This document shows, in pieces, positions 18,846 to 27,188 of a stretch of 52,592 nt of DNA. Below the pieces are notes generated by a model. That model made no database searches and was not told the DNA's origin. It saw only the letters and a list, made by a program, of their open reading frames with translations. Source of the DNA: Rhodobacter sp. (GTDB lineage: Bacteria > Pseudomonadota > Alphaproteobacteria > Rhodobacterales > Rhodobacteraceae); contig JADCDI010000041.1 of the NCBI GenBank assembly GCA_020251025.1, positions 1 through 52,592 of the forward strand, written 5' to 3'. The number at the start of each line of letters is the position of its first letter. The first letter of the stretch is position 1. Position numbers and translations under genes: made by a program.

Positions 18846-18863
18846 TGTCAATTTGCGTTGACA
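18846..18863. promoter_or_regulatory. PpsR/CrtJ-type palindrome, bchC site 2
   Basis: Perfect TGT-N12-ACA whose right end forms the TTGACA -35 hexamer of the candidate bchC promoter (18858-18863). A repressor bound here would directly block RNA polymerase. Confidence 0.87.
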
Positions 18864-18871
18864 TCGATCAA
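18858..18871. promoter_or_regulatory. FnrL-like half-match overlapping bchC -35
   Basis: TTGACATCGATCAA matches the FNR-family box TTGAT-N4-ATCAA with one mismatch (C for T in the left half). It is embedded in a TGACAT-N6-ATGTCA inverted repeat (18859-18876) and overlaps both the PpsR palindrome and the -35. It could be an oxygen-responsive element or a coincidence of overlapping motifs. Confidence 0.35.
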
Positions 18872-18885
18872 TGTCAGGGTAGAGT
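18858..18885 (+). promoter_or_regulatory. Candidate bchC promoter
   Basis: Consensus -35 TTGACA (18858-18863), 16-base spacer, -10 TAGAGT (18880-18885), 75 bases ahead of the bchC start codon. The -35 overlaps the second PpsR palindrome, matching the known sigma70-type organisation of bchC promoters in Rhodobacter. It would drive bchCXYZ and, by readthrough, puf. Confidence 0.65.
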
Positions 18886-18959
18886 TGCATCAGGGCGATC
18901 CTGCCCTGGCCGAGTCCCGCAAGGCGCGGACGGTCGGAAGACATCCGGGGGGACCCTCT

Positions 18960-19901
18960 GTGCAGACCGCCGCAATCATCCTTTCGGGTCCAAGGCGTCT
19001 GGGTCTTGACGTGCTGGATCTGACACCGCCCGGCGCGGGGGATGTCGTGGTGGAAATCAGCCATTCGGGCATTTCCACGGGAACCGAAAAACTGTTCTGG
19101 GAAGGCCGCATGCCCCCGTTTCCGGGCATGGGCTATCCGCTGGTGCCCGGATATGAGGCGGCGGGCGAGATTGTCGAGGCACCCCTTGGTGCGCAGGTCA
19201 GGGTCGGCGACCGCGTGTTCGTGCCGGGGGCGACCTGTTTTGGCCAGGTGCGCGGCCTGTTCGGCGCTGCGGCGCGCCATATCGTGACGCCTGCGGCGCG
19301 GGTGACGCGGATTGACCCCGGCCTTAGGGCCGAAGGAGCGCTGCTGGCGCTTGCCGCGACGGCGCGCCACGCGCTGGCGGCACCGGGCCACGCGCTGCCG
19401 GATCTGATCGTCGGCCACGGTGTGCTGGGCCGCCTGCTGGCGCGTCTGACGGTGGCGGCGGGGGCCCCGGCACCGATGGTCTGGGAAACCGATCCGCGCC
19501 GTCAGGGCGGGGCGGTGGGATATCAGGTGATGCACCCCGGGTCTGACCCGCATCGCGGTTACGAGGCGGTCTATGACGCCTCGGGCGATGCCACGCTTAT
19601 CGACACGCTGATCGGCCGGCTGCGCAAGGGCGGCGAGATTGTTCTGGCCGGCTTCTACACGGCACCCGTCAGCTTCAGCTTTGCCCCGGCCTTCATGAAG
19701 GAAGCGCGCCTGCGCGTGGCCGCCGAATGGACCCCGGCCGACATGGCCGCGACCCGTGGCCTGATCGAAGGCGGCGCTTTGTCCATGGCCGGCCTGATCA
19801 CCCACAGCGCGGCCGCCGCCTCGGCTGCCAGCGCCTATGAGACCGCCTTTACCGATCCTGACTGCCTGAAGATGATCCTTGACTGGAAGGCCACCGCATG
19901 A
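18960..19901 (+). CDS. bchC: 3-hydroxyethyl bacteriochlorophyllide a dehydrogenase
   Basis: A 313-residue medium-chain dehydrogenase-like enzyme that oxidises the C3 hydroxyethyl group to acetyl late in bacteriochlorophyll a synthesis. Visible family features: [37 protein letters not shown] and [14 protein letters not shown] (nucleotide-binding). GTG 18960 is chosen because it gives the family N-terminus (M/V)[10 protein letters not shown] and follows a GGGGGGA run; the frame open from 18858 would begin inside the promoter. It overlaps bchX by 4 bases (ATGA). Confidence 0.94.
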   Translation: MQTAAIILSGPRRLGLDVLDLTPPGAGDVVVEISHSGISTGTEKLFWEGRMPPFPGMGYPLVPGYEAAGEIVEAPLGAQVRVGDRVFVPGATCFGQVRGLFGAAARHIVTPAARVTRIDPGLRAEGALLALAATARHALAAPGHALPDLIVGHGVLGRLLARLTVAAGAPAPMVWETDPRRQGGAVGYQVMHPGSDPHRGYEAVYDASGDATLIDTLIGRLRKGGEIVLAGFYTAPVSFSFAPAFMKEARLRVAAEWTPADMAATRGLIEGGALSMAGLITHSAAAASAASAYETAFTDPDCLKMILDWKATA

Positions 19902-20902
19902 CGCTCGATATTCCGAACCTCAAGGACTTCGACGCGCGGCTGCGCGGCGAGGCGCGCGAGGAACCGACCCTGGAAGTGCCGCAGGCCGCCCCCACCAAGA
20001 AGACGCAGATCATCGCGATCTATGGCAAGGGCGGCATCGGCAAATCCTTCACCCTGGCCAATCTCAGCCACATGATGGCCGAAATGGGCAAGCGTGTGCT
20101 GCTGATCGGCTGCGATCCCAAGTCCGACACCACATCGCTGCTGTTCGGCGGCAAGGCTTGCCCCACGATCATCGAAACCTCGACCCGCAAGAAGCTGGCG
20201 GGGGAAGAGGTGAAGATCGGCGATGTCTGCTTCAAGCGCGGCGGCGTCTTTGCGATGGAGCTGGGCGGGCCGGAAGTGGGCCGCGGCTGCGGCGGCAGGG
20301 GCATCATCCATGGCTTTGAGCTGCTGGAAAAGCTGGGTTTCCATGACTGGGATTTCGACTATGTCCTGCTTGATTTTCTGGGCGACGTGGTCTGCGGCGG
20401 CTTCGGCCTGCCGATTGCCCGCGACATGGCGCAGAAGGTGATCCTTGTCGCCTCCAACGACCTGCAGTCGCTTTATGTGGCCAACAACGTCTGCTCGGCG
20501 GTGGAATACTTCCGCAAGCTGGGCGGCAATGTCGGCATCGCCGGTCTGGTCATCAACAAGGATGACGGCACCGGCGAGGCTGCGGCCTTTGCCGGATCGG
20601 TGAACATCCCGGTGCTTGCGGCGATTCCGCAGGATGATGATCTGCGCAGGAAATCGGCGAATTATCAGATTGTTGGCACTGCAGAAGGCCGGTGGGGCGG
20701 CCTGTTTGGCGCGCTGGCGCAGGCGGTTGCCATGGCGCCGCCCGTTCGCCCCGCACCGCTGACCCAGGACGGGCTGCTGAATCTGTTCTCTGCCGAAAGC
20801 ACCGGCAAGGACTTTGTCCTGACCCCCGCAACCGATGCCGACATGCGCGGCAAGGATGCCCCGGTGCGCACATCGCTGGAGGTGGTGTACGACGATGCTT
20901 GA
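19898..20902 (+). CDS. bchX: Chlorophyllide a reductase iron protein
   Basis: A 334-residue NifH-like ATPase that donates electrons to BchYZ for reduction of the C7=C8 double bond of the chlorin. P-loop [10 protein letters not shown] (about residues 43-52), cluster-ligand cysteines in GRGCGG (about 130) and GDVVCGGFG (about 165), and switch II LLDFLGD are intact. Start overlaps the bchC stop. Its end overlaps a 29-codon ORF by 8 bases. The N-terminal 35-residue extension before the P-loop is normal for BchX compared with BchL. Confidence 0.96.
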   Translation: MTLDIPNLKDFDARLRGEAREEPTLEVPQAAPTKKTQIIAIYGKGGIGKSFTLANLSHMMAEMGKRVLLIGCDPKSDTTSLLFGGKACPTIIETSTRKKLAGEEVKIGDVCFKRGGVFAMELGGPEVGRGCGGRGIIHGFELLEKLGFHDWDFDYVLLDFLGDVVCGGFGLPIARDMAQKVILVASNDLQSLYVANNVCSAVEYFRKLGGNVGIAGLVINKDDGTGEAAAFAGSVNIPVLAAIPQDDDLRRKSANYQIVGTAEGRWGGLFGALAQAVAMAPPVRPAPLTQDGLLNLFSAESTGKDFVLTPATDADMRGKDAPVRTSLEVVYDDA

Positions 20903-20984
20903 TCTTGACACCCTTGCCGCGCTTGACCGCGAACTGGCCCGTCTGACCGGCCCCGCCCGCACCCTGCGGGGCGCAGGCAAATGA
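20895..20984 (+). CDS. Candidate 29-residue ORF linking bchX and bchY
   Basis: ATG at 20895 opens a frame of 29 codons ([17 protein letters not shown] then [12 protein letters not shown]) ending TGA at 20982-20984. It overlaps the end of bchX by 8 bases (ATGCTTGA) and the start of bchY by 4 bases (ATGA), so it exactly bridges the two genes in a chain of stop-start overlaps. The first half would form an amphipathic helix; the second is basic. No known family. It may be a translational coupler carrying ribosomes to bchY, a real small protein, or chance. Confidence 0.45.
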   Translation: MLDLDTLAALDRELARLTGPARTLRGAGK

Positions 20985-22561
20985 CCCTGGAAGCCCGCTA
21001 TGATCCGGCCCGGGACGCGCCGCTGACCGATGCGGCGGCAGAAGGTCCGGCTGGTCCGGCTGGTCCGGCGGTTTCAGCCCCTGTCGATGGCATGGGCTGC
21101 CATGCCGGTGCCGGCGAAATGGAAAAGGCGGCGCGCCTTGCCGGCAAGTCCGAAATCCTTGACCGGTATGCCGCCGACTATCCGCAAGGCCCCCATGACA
21201 AGCCGCAATCCATGTGCCCCGCCTTCGGGTCGCTGCGCGTCGGGCTGCGGATGCGCCGGGTGGCCACGGTGCTGTCAGGCTCTGCCTGCTGTGTCTATGG
21301 CCTGACCTTCGTGTCGCATTTCTACGGCGCGCGGCGATCCGTGGGCTATGTGCCGTTCAATTCCGAAACGCTGGTCACCGGCAAGCTGTTCGAAGACATC
21401 CGCGATGCGGTCCACGAACTGGCCGACCCCGACCGTTATGATGCGGTGGTGGTGACGAACCTTTGTGTGCCCACAGCCTCTGGCGTGCCGCTCAAGCTGC
21501 TGCCCGCCGAGATCAACGGCGTGCGCATCGTGGGCATTGACGTGCCCGGCTTTGGTATTCCCACCCATGCCGAAGCCAAGGATGTGCTGGCCGGGGCGAT
21601 GCTGAAATATGCCCGCGCCGAGATCGGGGCGGGCCCCGTTCAGGCACCGCTGCAGGGCAGGTCAGACCGCCCGGCCGTTGCCCTGCTGGGCGAGATGTTC
21701 CCCGCCGACCCGATGATGATCGGGGCCATGCTGTCGCCCCTGGGGCTGGCTGCGGGGCCGGTGGTGCCCTGCCGCGACTGGCGCGAGCTTTACGCCGCAT
21801 TGGACAGTGGCGTCTGTGCCGCGATCCACCCGTTCTACACGGCGGCGGTGCGCGAATTCGAAGCCGCCGGACGGCCCGTTGTCGGCTCGGCCCCCGTGGG
21901 GCATGACGGCACCGCCCTTTGGTTAAAGAACATCGGCGAAGCCTATGGCGTTGCGGCAGAAAAAATTGCCGCTTCTCAGAACGCTGTCCTGCCAGCCATC
22001 CGGGCGGCCCTGGCCGCGACGCCGGTCAGGGGCACCATCACCCTGTCAGGTTACGAGGGTTCGGAACTGCTGGTGGCCCGCCTTCTGATCGAAAGCGGGG
22101 CAGAGGTGCCCTATGTCGGGACCGCCTGCGCCCGCACGCCCTGGTCCGAGGCGGACCGCGACTGGCTTGAGGCGCGCGGCGTCAGGATCAGGTTCCGCGC
22201 CTCGCTTGAAGACGATCTTTCGGCGATGGAAGCGGTTCGTCCCGACCTGGCAATCGGAACAACGCCCGTGGTGCAGAAAGCGAAAGAGAAAGCAATTCCA
22301 TCGCTTTATTTCACGAACCTCATCTCGGCCCGCCCGCTGATGGGGCCAGCCGGGGCGGGCAGTCTGGCGCAGGTTGTCAACGCCGCCATCGCCGGGCGTG
22401 ACCGGATGGAAGGGATGCAGCGCTTCTTCGAAGGGGTTGGCGGCGGTGACAGCGCCGGTATCTGGGAAGGCAGCCCCAATCTGCGCCCCGAATTCCGTGC
22501 GGCGCATCAGAAGAAACTCGACAACCGGGCGAAGGCCGCAAAGGCAGAGGAGATGATCTGA
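20981..22561 (+). CDS. bchY: Chlorophyllide a reductase subunit Y
   Basis: A 526-residue NifD-like subunit of the BchYZ catalytic component. Cluster-ligand cysteines are visible in SMCPAFGSL (about residue 78), SGSACCVYG (about 102-103) and [11 protein letters not shown] (about 163). An Ala/Gly/Pro-rich stretch near residues 20-35 includes a short GPAGPAGPA repeat and is probably flexible. The start at 20981 overlaps the preceding 29-codon ORF. Unlike the other genes in this operon, it is followed by a 136-base gap before bchZ. Confidence 0.96.
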   Translation: MTLEARYDPARDAPLTDAAAEGPAGPAGPAVSAPVDGMGCHAGAGEMEKAARLAGKSEILDRYAADYPQGPHDKPQSMCPAFGSLRVGLRMRRVATVLSGSACCVYGLTFVSHFYGARRSVGYVPFNSETLVTGKLFEDIRDAVHELADPDRYDAVVVTNLCVPTASGVPLKLLPAEINGVRIVGIDVPGFGIPTHAEAKDVLAGAMLKYARAEIGAGPVQAPLQGRSDRPAVALLGEMFPADPMMIGAMLSPLGLAAGPVVPCRDWRELYAALDSGVCAAIHPFYTAAVREFEAAGRPVVGSAPVGHDGTALWLKNIGEAYGVAAEKIAASQNAVLPAIRAALAATPVRGTITLSGYEGSELLVARLLIESGAEVPYVGTACARTPWSEADRDWLEARGVRIRFRASLEDDLSAMEAVRPDLAIGTTPVVQKAKEKAIPSLYFTNLISARPLMGPAGAGSLAQVVNAAIAGRDRMEGMQRFFEGVGGGDSAGIWEGSPNLRPEFRAAHQKKLDNRAKAAKAEEMI

Positions 22562-22615
22562 TGCTTTGCGTCCGGCTTCACGTCACCTTTCCGGCAGTTT
22601 TGAGCAAGGCCGCTG

Positions 22616-22677
22616 CGGGCAATTTTTCTGCGAAAAATCCTCTGCCTGCGACGGATTTTTCGCAGAAAAATCGCCCG
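22616..22677 (+). repeat. Long inverted repeat between bchY and bchZ
   Basis: Arms 22622-22640 (ATTTTTCTGCGAAAAATCC) and 22653-22671 are perfectly complementary over 19 bp with a 12-nt loop; a mismatch (22621/22672) and 5 further GC pairs extend the stem to 25 positions. Each arm is itself a small hairpin (ATTTTTC-tgc-GAAAAAT), allowing two alternative folds. It is strikingly AT-rich for this genome and is not followed by a U-tract. Its place, 54 bases after bchY and 20 bases before bchZ, suggests a role in mRNA processing or stability, or a mobile REP-like element. Confidence 0.9.
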
Positions 22678-22697
22678 GTGCATCATGGGGGCCGTAC

Positions 22698-24176
22698 ATG
22701 CTGATCCAGGATCATGACCGGGCCGGGGGCTACTGGGGCGCAGTCTATGCCTTTTGCGCGGTCAAGGGACTGCAGGTGGTGATTGACGGGCCCGTGGGCT
22801 GCGAGAATCTGCCCGTAACCTCGGTTCTGCATTACACCGATGCCTTGCCGCCGCACGAGCTGCCCATTGTGGTGACGGGCCTGGGCGAGGAAGAGCTGGG
22901 CCGCGACGGCACCGAAGGGGCGATGCGCCGGGCGTGGAAAACGCTTGACCCGGCCTTGCCGGCGGTGGTCGTGACCGGATCGATTGCCGAGATGATCGGC
23001 GGCGGCGTGACGCCGATGGGCACCAACATCCAGCGCTTTCTGCCCCGCACCATAGACGAGGATCAGTGGCAGGCCGCCGACCGCGCCATGACCTGGATCT
23101 TCACCGAATTCGGCATGACCAAGGGGCGGATGCCGCCCGAAACGCCGCGCCCCGAAGGTGCGCGTCCGCGTGTCAACATCCTCGGTCCGATGTACGGCGT
23201 GTTCAACATGGCGTCGGACCTGCACGAGATCCGCCGCCTGATCGAGGGGATCGGTGCCGATGTGAACATGGTCATGCCGCTGGGCGCGCATCTGGCCGAG
23301 ATGCGCGGCCTGGTGAATGCCGATGTGAACGTGGTGATGTACCGCGAATTCGGTCGCGGTCTGGCCGAGGTACTGGGCAAGCCCTATCTGCAGGCCCCCA
23401 TCGGGCTGGAATCGACCACGCTGTTCCTGCGCAAGCTGGGCGGGATTCTGGGCCTTGACCCCGAACCTTTCATCGCGCGGGAAAGGCATTCCACGCTGAA
23501 ACCGGTCTGGGACCTGTGGCGGTCGGTGACGCAGGATTTCTTTGCCACCGCGAACTTCGGCATCGTTGCGAACGAAACCTATGCCCGTGGCGTGCGCCGC
23601 TATCTGGAGGGGGATCTGGGCCTGCCTTGCGCCTTTGCCGTGGCGCGCAAGCCCGGTCAGAAAACCGATGGCGAAAAGGTGCGCGGCCTGATGCGCCAGC
23701 ACCGCCCATTGATCGTCATGGGGTCGATCAACGAAAAGATGTATCTGGCCGAGATGAAGGGCGGGCACGGGCCGCAGCCCGTCTTTCTGGCCGCCAGTTT
23801 CCCGGGTGCCGCGATCCGGCGGGCGGTCGGCACGCCCGTCATGGGCTATTCCGGCTGCGTCTGGCTGTTGCAGGAGGTGTGCAACGGCCTGTTCGATGCC
23901 CTGTTCCATATCCTGCCGCTGGGGTCCGACATGGATTCGGCGGCGGCCACCCCCACGACGCTGCGCCGCGACTTCCCCTGGGACGCCGAGGCACAGCTGG
24001 CGCTGGACCGGATCGTGAACCGGCACCCGGTCCTGACGCGGATCAGCGCCGCCCGGACCCTGCGCGATGCGGCCGAAAAGGCCGCACTCGATGCCGGGCA
24101 GGAGCGGGTCATCAAGGAAACCGTCGAGGCCCTGACCGGCTTCGCGGGCACGATTGCAAAGGGAGAAACGGCATGA
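22698..24176 (+). CDS. bchZ: Chlorophyllide a reductase subunit Z
   Basis: A 492-residue NifK-like partner of BchY. The start is ATG 22698, giving the family N-terminus [17 protein letters not shown]; the frame is open upstream to 22566 but that part translates the bchY-bchZ hairpin and is not conserved sequence. Cluster-ligand Cys in [11 protein letters not shown] (about residue 35), then [25 protein letters not shown] and the C-terminal [24 protein letters not shown] lies 7 bases upstream. The stop overlaps pufQ by 4 bases, so pufQ lies in the same transcript. Confidence 0.96.
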   Translation: MLIQDHDRAGGYWGAVYAFCAVKGLQVVIDGPVGCENLPVTSVLHYTDALPPHELPIVVTGLGEEELGRDGTEGAMRRAWKTLDPALPAVVVTGSIAEMIGGGVTPMGTNIQRFLPRTIDEDQWQAADRAMTWIFTEFGMTKGRMPPETPRPEGARPRVNILGPMYGVFNMASDLHEIRRLIEGIGADVNMVMPLGAHLAEMRGLVNADVNVVMYREFGRGLAEVLGKPYLQAPIGLESTTLFLRKLGGILGLDPEPFIARERHSTLKPVWDLWRSVTQDFFATANFGIVANETYARGVRRYLEGDLGLPCAFAVARKPGQKTDGEKVRGLMRQHRPLIVMGSINEKMYLAEMKGGHGPQPVFLAASFPGAAIRRAVGTPVMGYSGCVWLLQEVCNGLFDALFHILPLGSDMDSAAATPTTLRRDFPWDAEAQLALDRIVNRHPVLTRISAARTLRDAAEKAALDAGQERVIKETVEALTGFAGTIAKGETA

Positions 24177-24388
24177 GCGACCAGATGGCGAACGGCCCGG
24201 CCCCGCGGCACCAAAGGGTGCCGAAGCTGGAATACCGCATCTACTTTGCGGTGATCTTCGTGGCGGCGCTGCCGTTCACCTTTGTGTCCACGCTTGCCGA
24301 TCTTGCGACCGGGCGGGACACCAAGGATCCGGTCCGCCGCGCGCTGGCCGAGGCACGGGCGATCACGCCCCATATCTTTTCGGCCTGA
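24173..24388 (+). CDS. pufQ: PufQ, bacteriochlorophyll-related puf protein
   Basis: A 71-residue protein with one membrane helix (about residues 25-42, [19 protein letters not shown]), preceded by the conserved PKLEYRIYF and followed by [22 protein letters not shown]. PufQ promotes bacteriochlorophyll formation and supply to the light-harvesting complexes in Rhodobacter. The start overlaps the bchZ stop (ATGA). It begins the puf operon; the puf promoter probably lies inside bchZ as in relatives, but I cannot place it. Confidence 0.93.
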   Translation: MSDQMANGPAPRHQRVPKLEYRIYFAVIFVAALPFTFVSTLADLATGRDTKDPVRRALAEARAITPHIFSA

Positions 24389-24441
24389 AAGGGCCGCTCA
24401 CCGGCTTCGGTTCCGCAAGGGCCGAGGGAAAACGTCTGACG

Positions 24442-24505
24442 CCCCGTGACGGGGTGACAGTCGGTCGGCAGGGCCTGTCAGCCCTGCCGGAACCCCGCAG
24501 CGGGG
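24442..24505 (+). other. Three consecutive stem-loops, pufQ-pufB intergenic
   Basis: CCCCG-tga-CGGGG (24442-24454), CGGCAGGGC-ctgtca-GCCCTGCCG (24466-24489, 9 bp) and CCCCG-cag-CGGGG (24493-24505), in the 151-base space ahead of pufB. In Rhodobacter this spacer is a site of endonucleolytic cleavage that creates stable pufBA mRNA; the hairpins fit a 5' stabilising leader. Function here is by analogy. Confidence 0.7.
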
Positions 24506-24539
24506 AACGCTGCTTCAGTCTGACGATCCGGAGGATAAC

Positions 24540-24689
24540 ATGGCTGATAGAAACGACCTGAGCTTCACAGGTCTGACCGACCAGCAGGCGCAGGAACTGC
24601 ATTCCGTCTACATGAGCGGACTTTGGCTTTTTGTCATCGTTGCCGTTGTTGCTCATGCTGCGGTCTTCTTCTGGCAACCGTGGTTCTGA
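24540..24689 (+). CDS. pufB: LH1 antenna beta subunit
   Basis: A 49-residue light-harvesting 1 beta polypeptide. Polar N-terminus with [17 protein letters not shown], one membrane helix (about 25-46), His39 as the axial bacteriochlorophyll ligand in [10 protein letters not shown], and terminal QPWF. GGAGG lies 7 bases upstream. 14 bases separate it from pufA. It forms the LH1 ring around the reaction centre with PufA. Confidence 0.97.
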   Translation: MADRNDLSFTGLTDQQAQELHSVYMSGLWLFVIVAVVAHAAVFFWQPWF

Positions 24690-24703
24690 GGGGGGATCAA
24701 GAC

Positions 24704-24886
24704 ATGTCCAAATTCTACAAAATCTGGCTGATCTTCGATCCGCGTCGCGTTTTCGTGGCACAGGGCGTGTTCCTGTTCCTGCTGGCCGCGATGATCCACC
24801 TCGTGCTGCTCAGCACGCCCAGCTACAACTGGTTCGACATTGCTGCGGCAAAGTACAACCGCGTCGCACCGGCACCGGCAGAGTAA
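24704..24886 (+). CDS. pufA: LH1 antenna alpha subunit
   Basis: A 60-residue light-harvesting 1 alpha polypeptide. N-terminal [20 protein letters not shown], membrane helix (about 15-37), His32 in AAMIHLVLL as bacteriochlorophyll ligand, and the post-helix STPSYNWFD typical of LH1 alpha. RBS GGGGGA 6 bases upstream. The upstream in-frame ATGs lie inside pufB and are not used. A strong hairpin follows 13 bases after the stop. Confidence 0.97.
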   Translation: MSKFYKIWLIFDPRRVFVAQGVFLFLLAAMIHLVLLSTPSYNWFDIAAAKYNRVAPAPAE

Positions 24887-24899
24887 GGGCCCTGCCCCT

Positions 24900-24926
24900 G
24901 TTGCGGGCGGTGGCCCCGCCCGCAAC
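24900..24926 (+). other. pufA-pufL intercistronic hairpin
   Basis: Perfect 11-bp stem GTTGCGGGCGG / CCGCCCGCAAC with a 5-nt loop, 13 bases after pufA. The equivalent structure in Rhodobacter protects pufBA mRNA from 3' decay so LH1 is made in excess over reaction centre; the position is the same here. Confidence 0.8.
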
Positions 24927-25002
24927 CATTGATGAAACCACATCCGGCAGCGACGTCACCGCATTTGCGATTGCCCGTCTGGCCGCCAGCGGAGAGGGAA
25001 GC

Positions 25003-25851
25003 ATGGCACTGCTCAGCTTCGAACGAAAATACCGCGTGCCGGGTGGCACGCTTGTCGGCGGAAACCTGTTCGACTTCTGGGTCGGCCCCTTTTATGTCGG
25101 CTTCTTTGGGGTGACGACGTTCTTTTTCGCGGCGCTCGGGACGATCCTGATCTTCTATGGCACAGCGATCGAAGGTGTCTGGAACCCTTGGCTGATCTCC
25201 ATCGATCCGCCGCCGATCGAATACGGGCTGGCGGCGGCACCGCTCAGGGACGGCGGGCTTTGGCAGCTGATCACCATCTGCGCCATCGGGGCCTTCGTAT
25301 CCTGGGCGCTGCGCGAGGTGGAAATCGCGCGCAAGCTGGGGATGGGGCTGCATGTGCCCTTTGCCTTTGGCGTGGCGATCTTTGCCTATGTCACGCTGGT
25401 GGTCATACGCCCGATCCTGATGGGGGCCTGGGGCTATGCCTTTCCCTATGGCATTTTCAGCCACCTCGATTGGGTGTCAAACACCGGCTATGCCTATGGC
25501 AACTTTCACTACAACCCGGCGCATATGATCGCGGTGAGCTTCTTTTTCACCACCACGCTGGCGCTGGCGCTGCATGGGGCGCTGATCCTTTCGGCGGTAA
25601 ACCCGGCAAAGGGCAGGGAGATCCGCTCGCCCGACCATGAAGATACCTTTTTCCGGGATCTGATCGGCTATTCGGTGGGCACGCTTGGCATTCACAGGCT
25701 GGGTCTGCTGCTGGCGCTGAATGCCGGGTTCTGGAGCGCGGTCTGCATCGTCATTTCGGGCACCATCTGGTTCGACGAATGGGTCGTCTGGTGGGACTGG
25801 TACCTGCAGTTGCCGTGGTGGGCCAACATTCCGGGAGGCGTCAATGGCTGA
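25003..25851 (+). CDS. pufL: Reaction centre L subunit
   Basis: A 282-residue five-helix reaction-centre subunit binding bacteriochlorophyll, bacteriopheophytin and QA/QB with PufM. N-terminal [40 protein letters not shown], then [13 protein letters not shown] with the special-pair His ligand, [12 protein letters not shown] and [19 protein letters not shown] (iron/quinone ligands). GGAGAGGGA precedes ATG 25003. The stop overlaps pufM by 8 bases. Full length. Confidence 0.98.
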   Translation: MALLSFERKYRVPGGTLVGGNLFDFWVGPFYVGFFGVTTFFFAALGTILIFYGTAIEGVWNPWLISIDPPPIEYGLAAAPLRDGGLWQLITICAIGAFVSWALREVEIARKLGMGLHVPFAFGVAIFAYVTLVVIRPILMGAWGYAFPYGIFSHLDWVSNTGYAYGNFHYNPAHMIAVSFFFTTTLALALHGALILSAVNPAKGREIRSPDHEDTFFRDLIGYSVGTLGIHRLGLLLALNAGFWSAVCIVISGTIWFDEWVVWWDWYLQLPWWANIPGGVNG

Positions 25852-26767
25852 GTATCAGAATATCTTCACCCAGGTTCAGGTGCGTGCCGCCCCTGAAATG
25901 GGACTGGCCGAGGATGTGGACCTGCGGAACCGGACAAGGGGTGCAGGGTTTTCAAACCTGCTTGGCTGGTTTGGCAATGCGCAGCTGGGGCCGATCTACC
26001 TGGGAACCTTTGGCGTGATCTCGCTGGCAACGGGCGCGATCTGGTTCATGCTGGTCGGGGCCAGTTTCTGGCATCAGGCGGGGTACAACCCGGGCGTCTT
26101 CCTGCGTGATCTGTTCTGGATGGCGCTGGAGCCGCCGGCGCCGGAATACGGCCTTGGATTTGCGCCGCTGGGCGAAGGCGGGTTGTGGCTGATCGCGTCG
26201 TTCTTCCTGCTGATCTCGGTGATGACCTGGTGGGTGCGCACCTATCTGCGCGCCGAAGCCCTTGGCATGGGCAAGCATGTGGCCTGGGCCTTTGCCAGCG
26301 CCATCTGGCTGTTCCTGGTGCTGGGCCTGATCCGGCCGGTGCTGATGGGAAGCTGGTCCGAAGCGGTGCCTTACGGCATCTTCCCGCATCTGGACTGGAC
26401 GAACCTGTTTTCGCTGACCTATGGCAACCTGTTCTACAATCCGTTCCATGCGTTGAGCATCGTCTTCCTTTACGGGTCGGCCCTGCTGTTTGCCATGCAC
26501 GGGGCAACGATCCTGGCCGTCAGCCGTTTCGGCGGCGACCGCGAGATCGAGCAGATCGTCGACCGGGGCACGGCTTCGGAACGTGCCGCGCTGTTCTGGC
26601 GCTGGACCATGGGGTTCAACGCCACGATGGAGGGGATTCACCGCTGGGCATGGTGGTTCGCCGTGCTGACGACCCTGACGGGCGGCATCGGCATCCTTCT
26701 GTCGGGAACGGTTGTCGACAACTGGTTTGTCTGGGCGCAGGACCACGGCTTTGCGCCGCTGAACTGA
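25844..26767 (+). CDS. pufM: Reaction centre M subunit
   Basis: A 307-residue partner of PufL in the photochemical reaction centre. [20 protein letters not shown] at the N-terminus, [20 protein letters not shown] (special-pair ligand), [17 protein letters not shown] and [18 protein letters not shown] (non-haem iron and QA site). The short C-terminus ending FAPLN is that of PufX-type organisms. Starts within the last codons of pufL (ATGGCTGA). No cytochrome subunit gene (pufC) follows. Confidence 0.98.
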   Translation: MAEYQNIFTQVQVRAAPEMGLAEDVDLRNRTRGAGFSNLLGWFGNAQLGPIYLGTFGVISLATGAIWFMLVGASFWHQAGYNPGVFLRDLFWMALEPPAPEYGLGFAPLGEGGLWLIASFFLLISVMTWWVRTYLRAEALGMGKHVAWAFASAIWLFLVLGLIRPVLMGSWSEAVPYGIFPHLDWTNLFSLTYGNLFYNPFHALSIVFLYGSALLFAMHGATILAVSRFGGDREIEQIVDRGTASERAALFWRWTMGFNATMEGIHRWAWWFAVLTTLTGGIGILLSGTVVDNWFVWAQDHGFAPLN

Positions 26768-26786
26768 CCCCGTGGAGGAGAGCGTG

Positions 26787-27026
26787 ATGCAACAAGAAAG
26801 ACCCTATTACGAACACGCCAACAGGCGCGTGCATATCCGCCACTGGGTTCTGGGGCAGATGCTGGCAGGTGCCGGCAAGGCGGCGCTGTTTGTCATCGCC
26901 ATCGGGGTCGTGCTGGGCGCGATCTATCTTGTATCGCTGGCCCTGCCCGAACAAAGCAAGCAGGCCCCCTCGCCGCAGCAGACCGGTGCCCTTCAAATGC
27001 CGGTCGCCCCGGCTGTGGCCGCCTGA
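26787..27026 (+). CDS. pufX: PufX, LH1 ring gate/dimerisation protein
   Basis: A 79-residue single-helix protein with polar N-terminus (QQERPYYEHANRRVHIRHW), helix about residues 31-53 (GKAALFVIAIGVVLGAIYLV) and a Pro/Gln/Ala-rich tail. PufX interrupts the LH1 ring to let quinone exchange and, in some species, dimerises the core complex. ATG 26787 is chosen since GGAGGAGAG lies directly upstream; the in-frame GTG at 26772 overlaps that site. PufX is known only in the Rhodobacter-type group, a strong taxonomic marker. Confidence 0.92.
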   Translation: MQQERPYYEHANRRVHIRHWVLGQMLAGAGKAALFVIAIGVVLGAIYLVSLALPEQSKQAPSPQQTGALQMPVAPAVAA

Positions 27027-27033
27027 ATCCGGG

Positions 27034-27051
27034 CGGCCCCGCGCGGGGCCG
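27034..27051 (+). terminator. Palindromic hairpin after pufX
   Basis: CGGCCCC-gcgc-GGGGCCG, a perfect 18-base palindrome 7 bases after the pufX stop, without U-tract. Probably protects the 3' end of the puf mRNA rather than terminating it. Confidence 0.55.
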
Positions 27052-27136
27052 TCCACCTTCCTTCGGGCCGTTTCGCCTGGCCCGGACATTCGGGCCGTCC
27101 CGGCCCGGTTCCCTTCCTGCTGGCGACAGGCGACTG

Positions 27137-27168
27137 GTGCCGTGCGCAAGACCGCACGGCACCCTTTT
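27137..27168 (+). terminator. Rho-independent terminator of the puf operon
   Basis: Stem GTGCCGTGCG (27137-27146) with its perfect complement at 27153-27162, 6-nt loop, followed by CCTTTT. It lies 110 bases after pufX and ends just before the dxs ribosome-binding site, so dxs expression would depend on readthrough or a promoter in 27052-27136. Confidence 0.7.
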
Positions 27169-27188
27169 CCCCCACGGAGGTCTCGGCG

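Noticed and set aside
22566-22697. N-terminal extension of bchZ (44 codons)
   Set aside because: It translates the bchY-bchZ inverted repeat; BchZ family sequence begins at [14 protein letters not shown] 22698.
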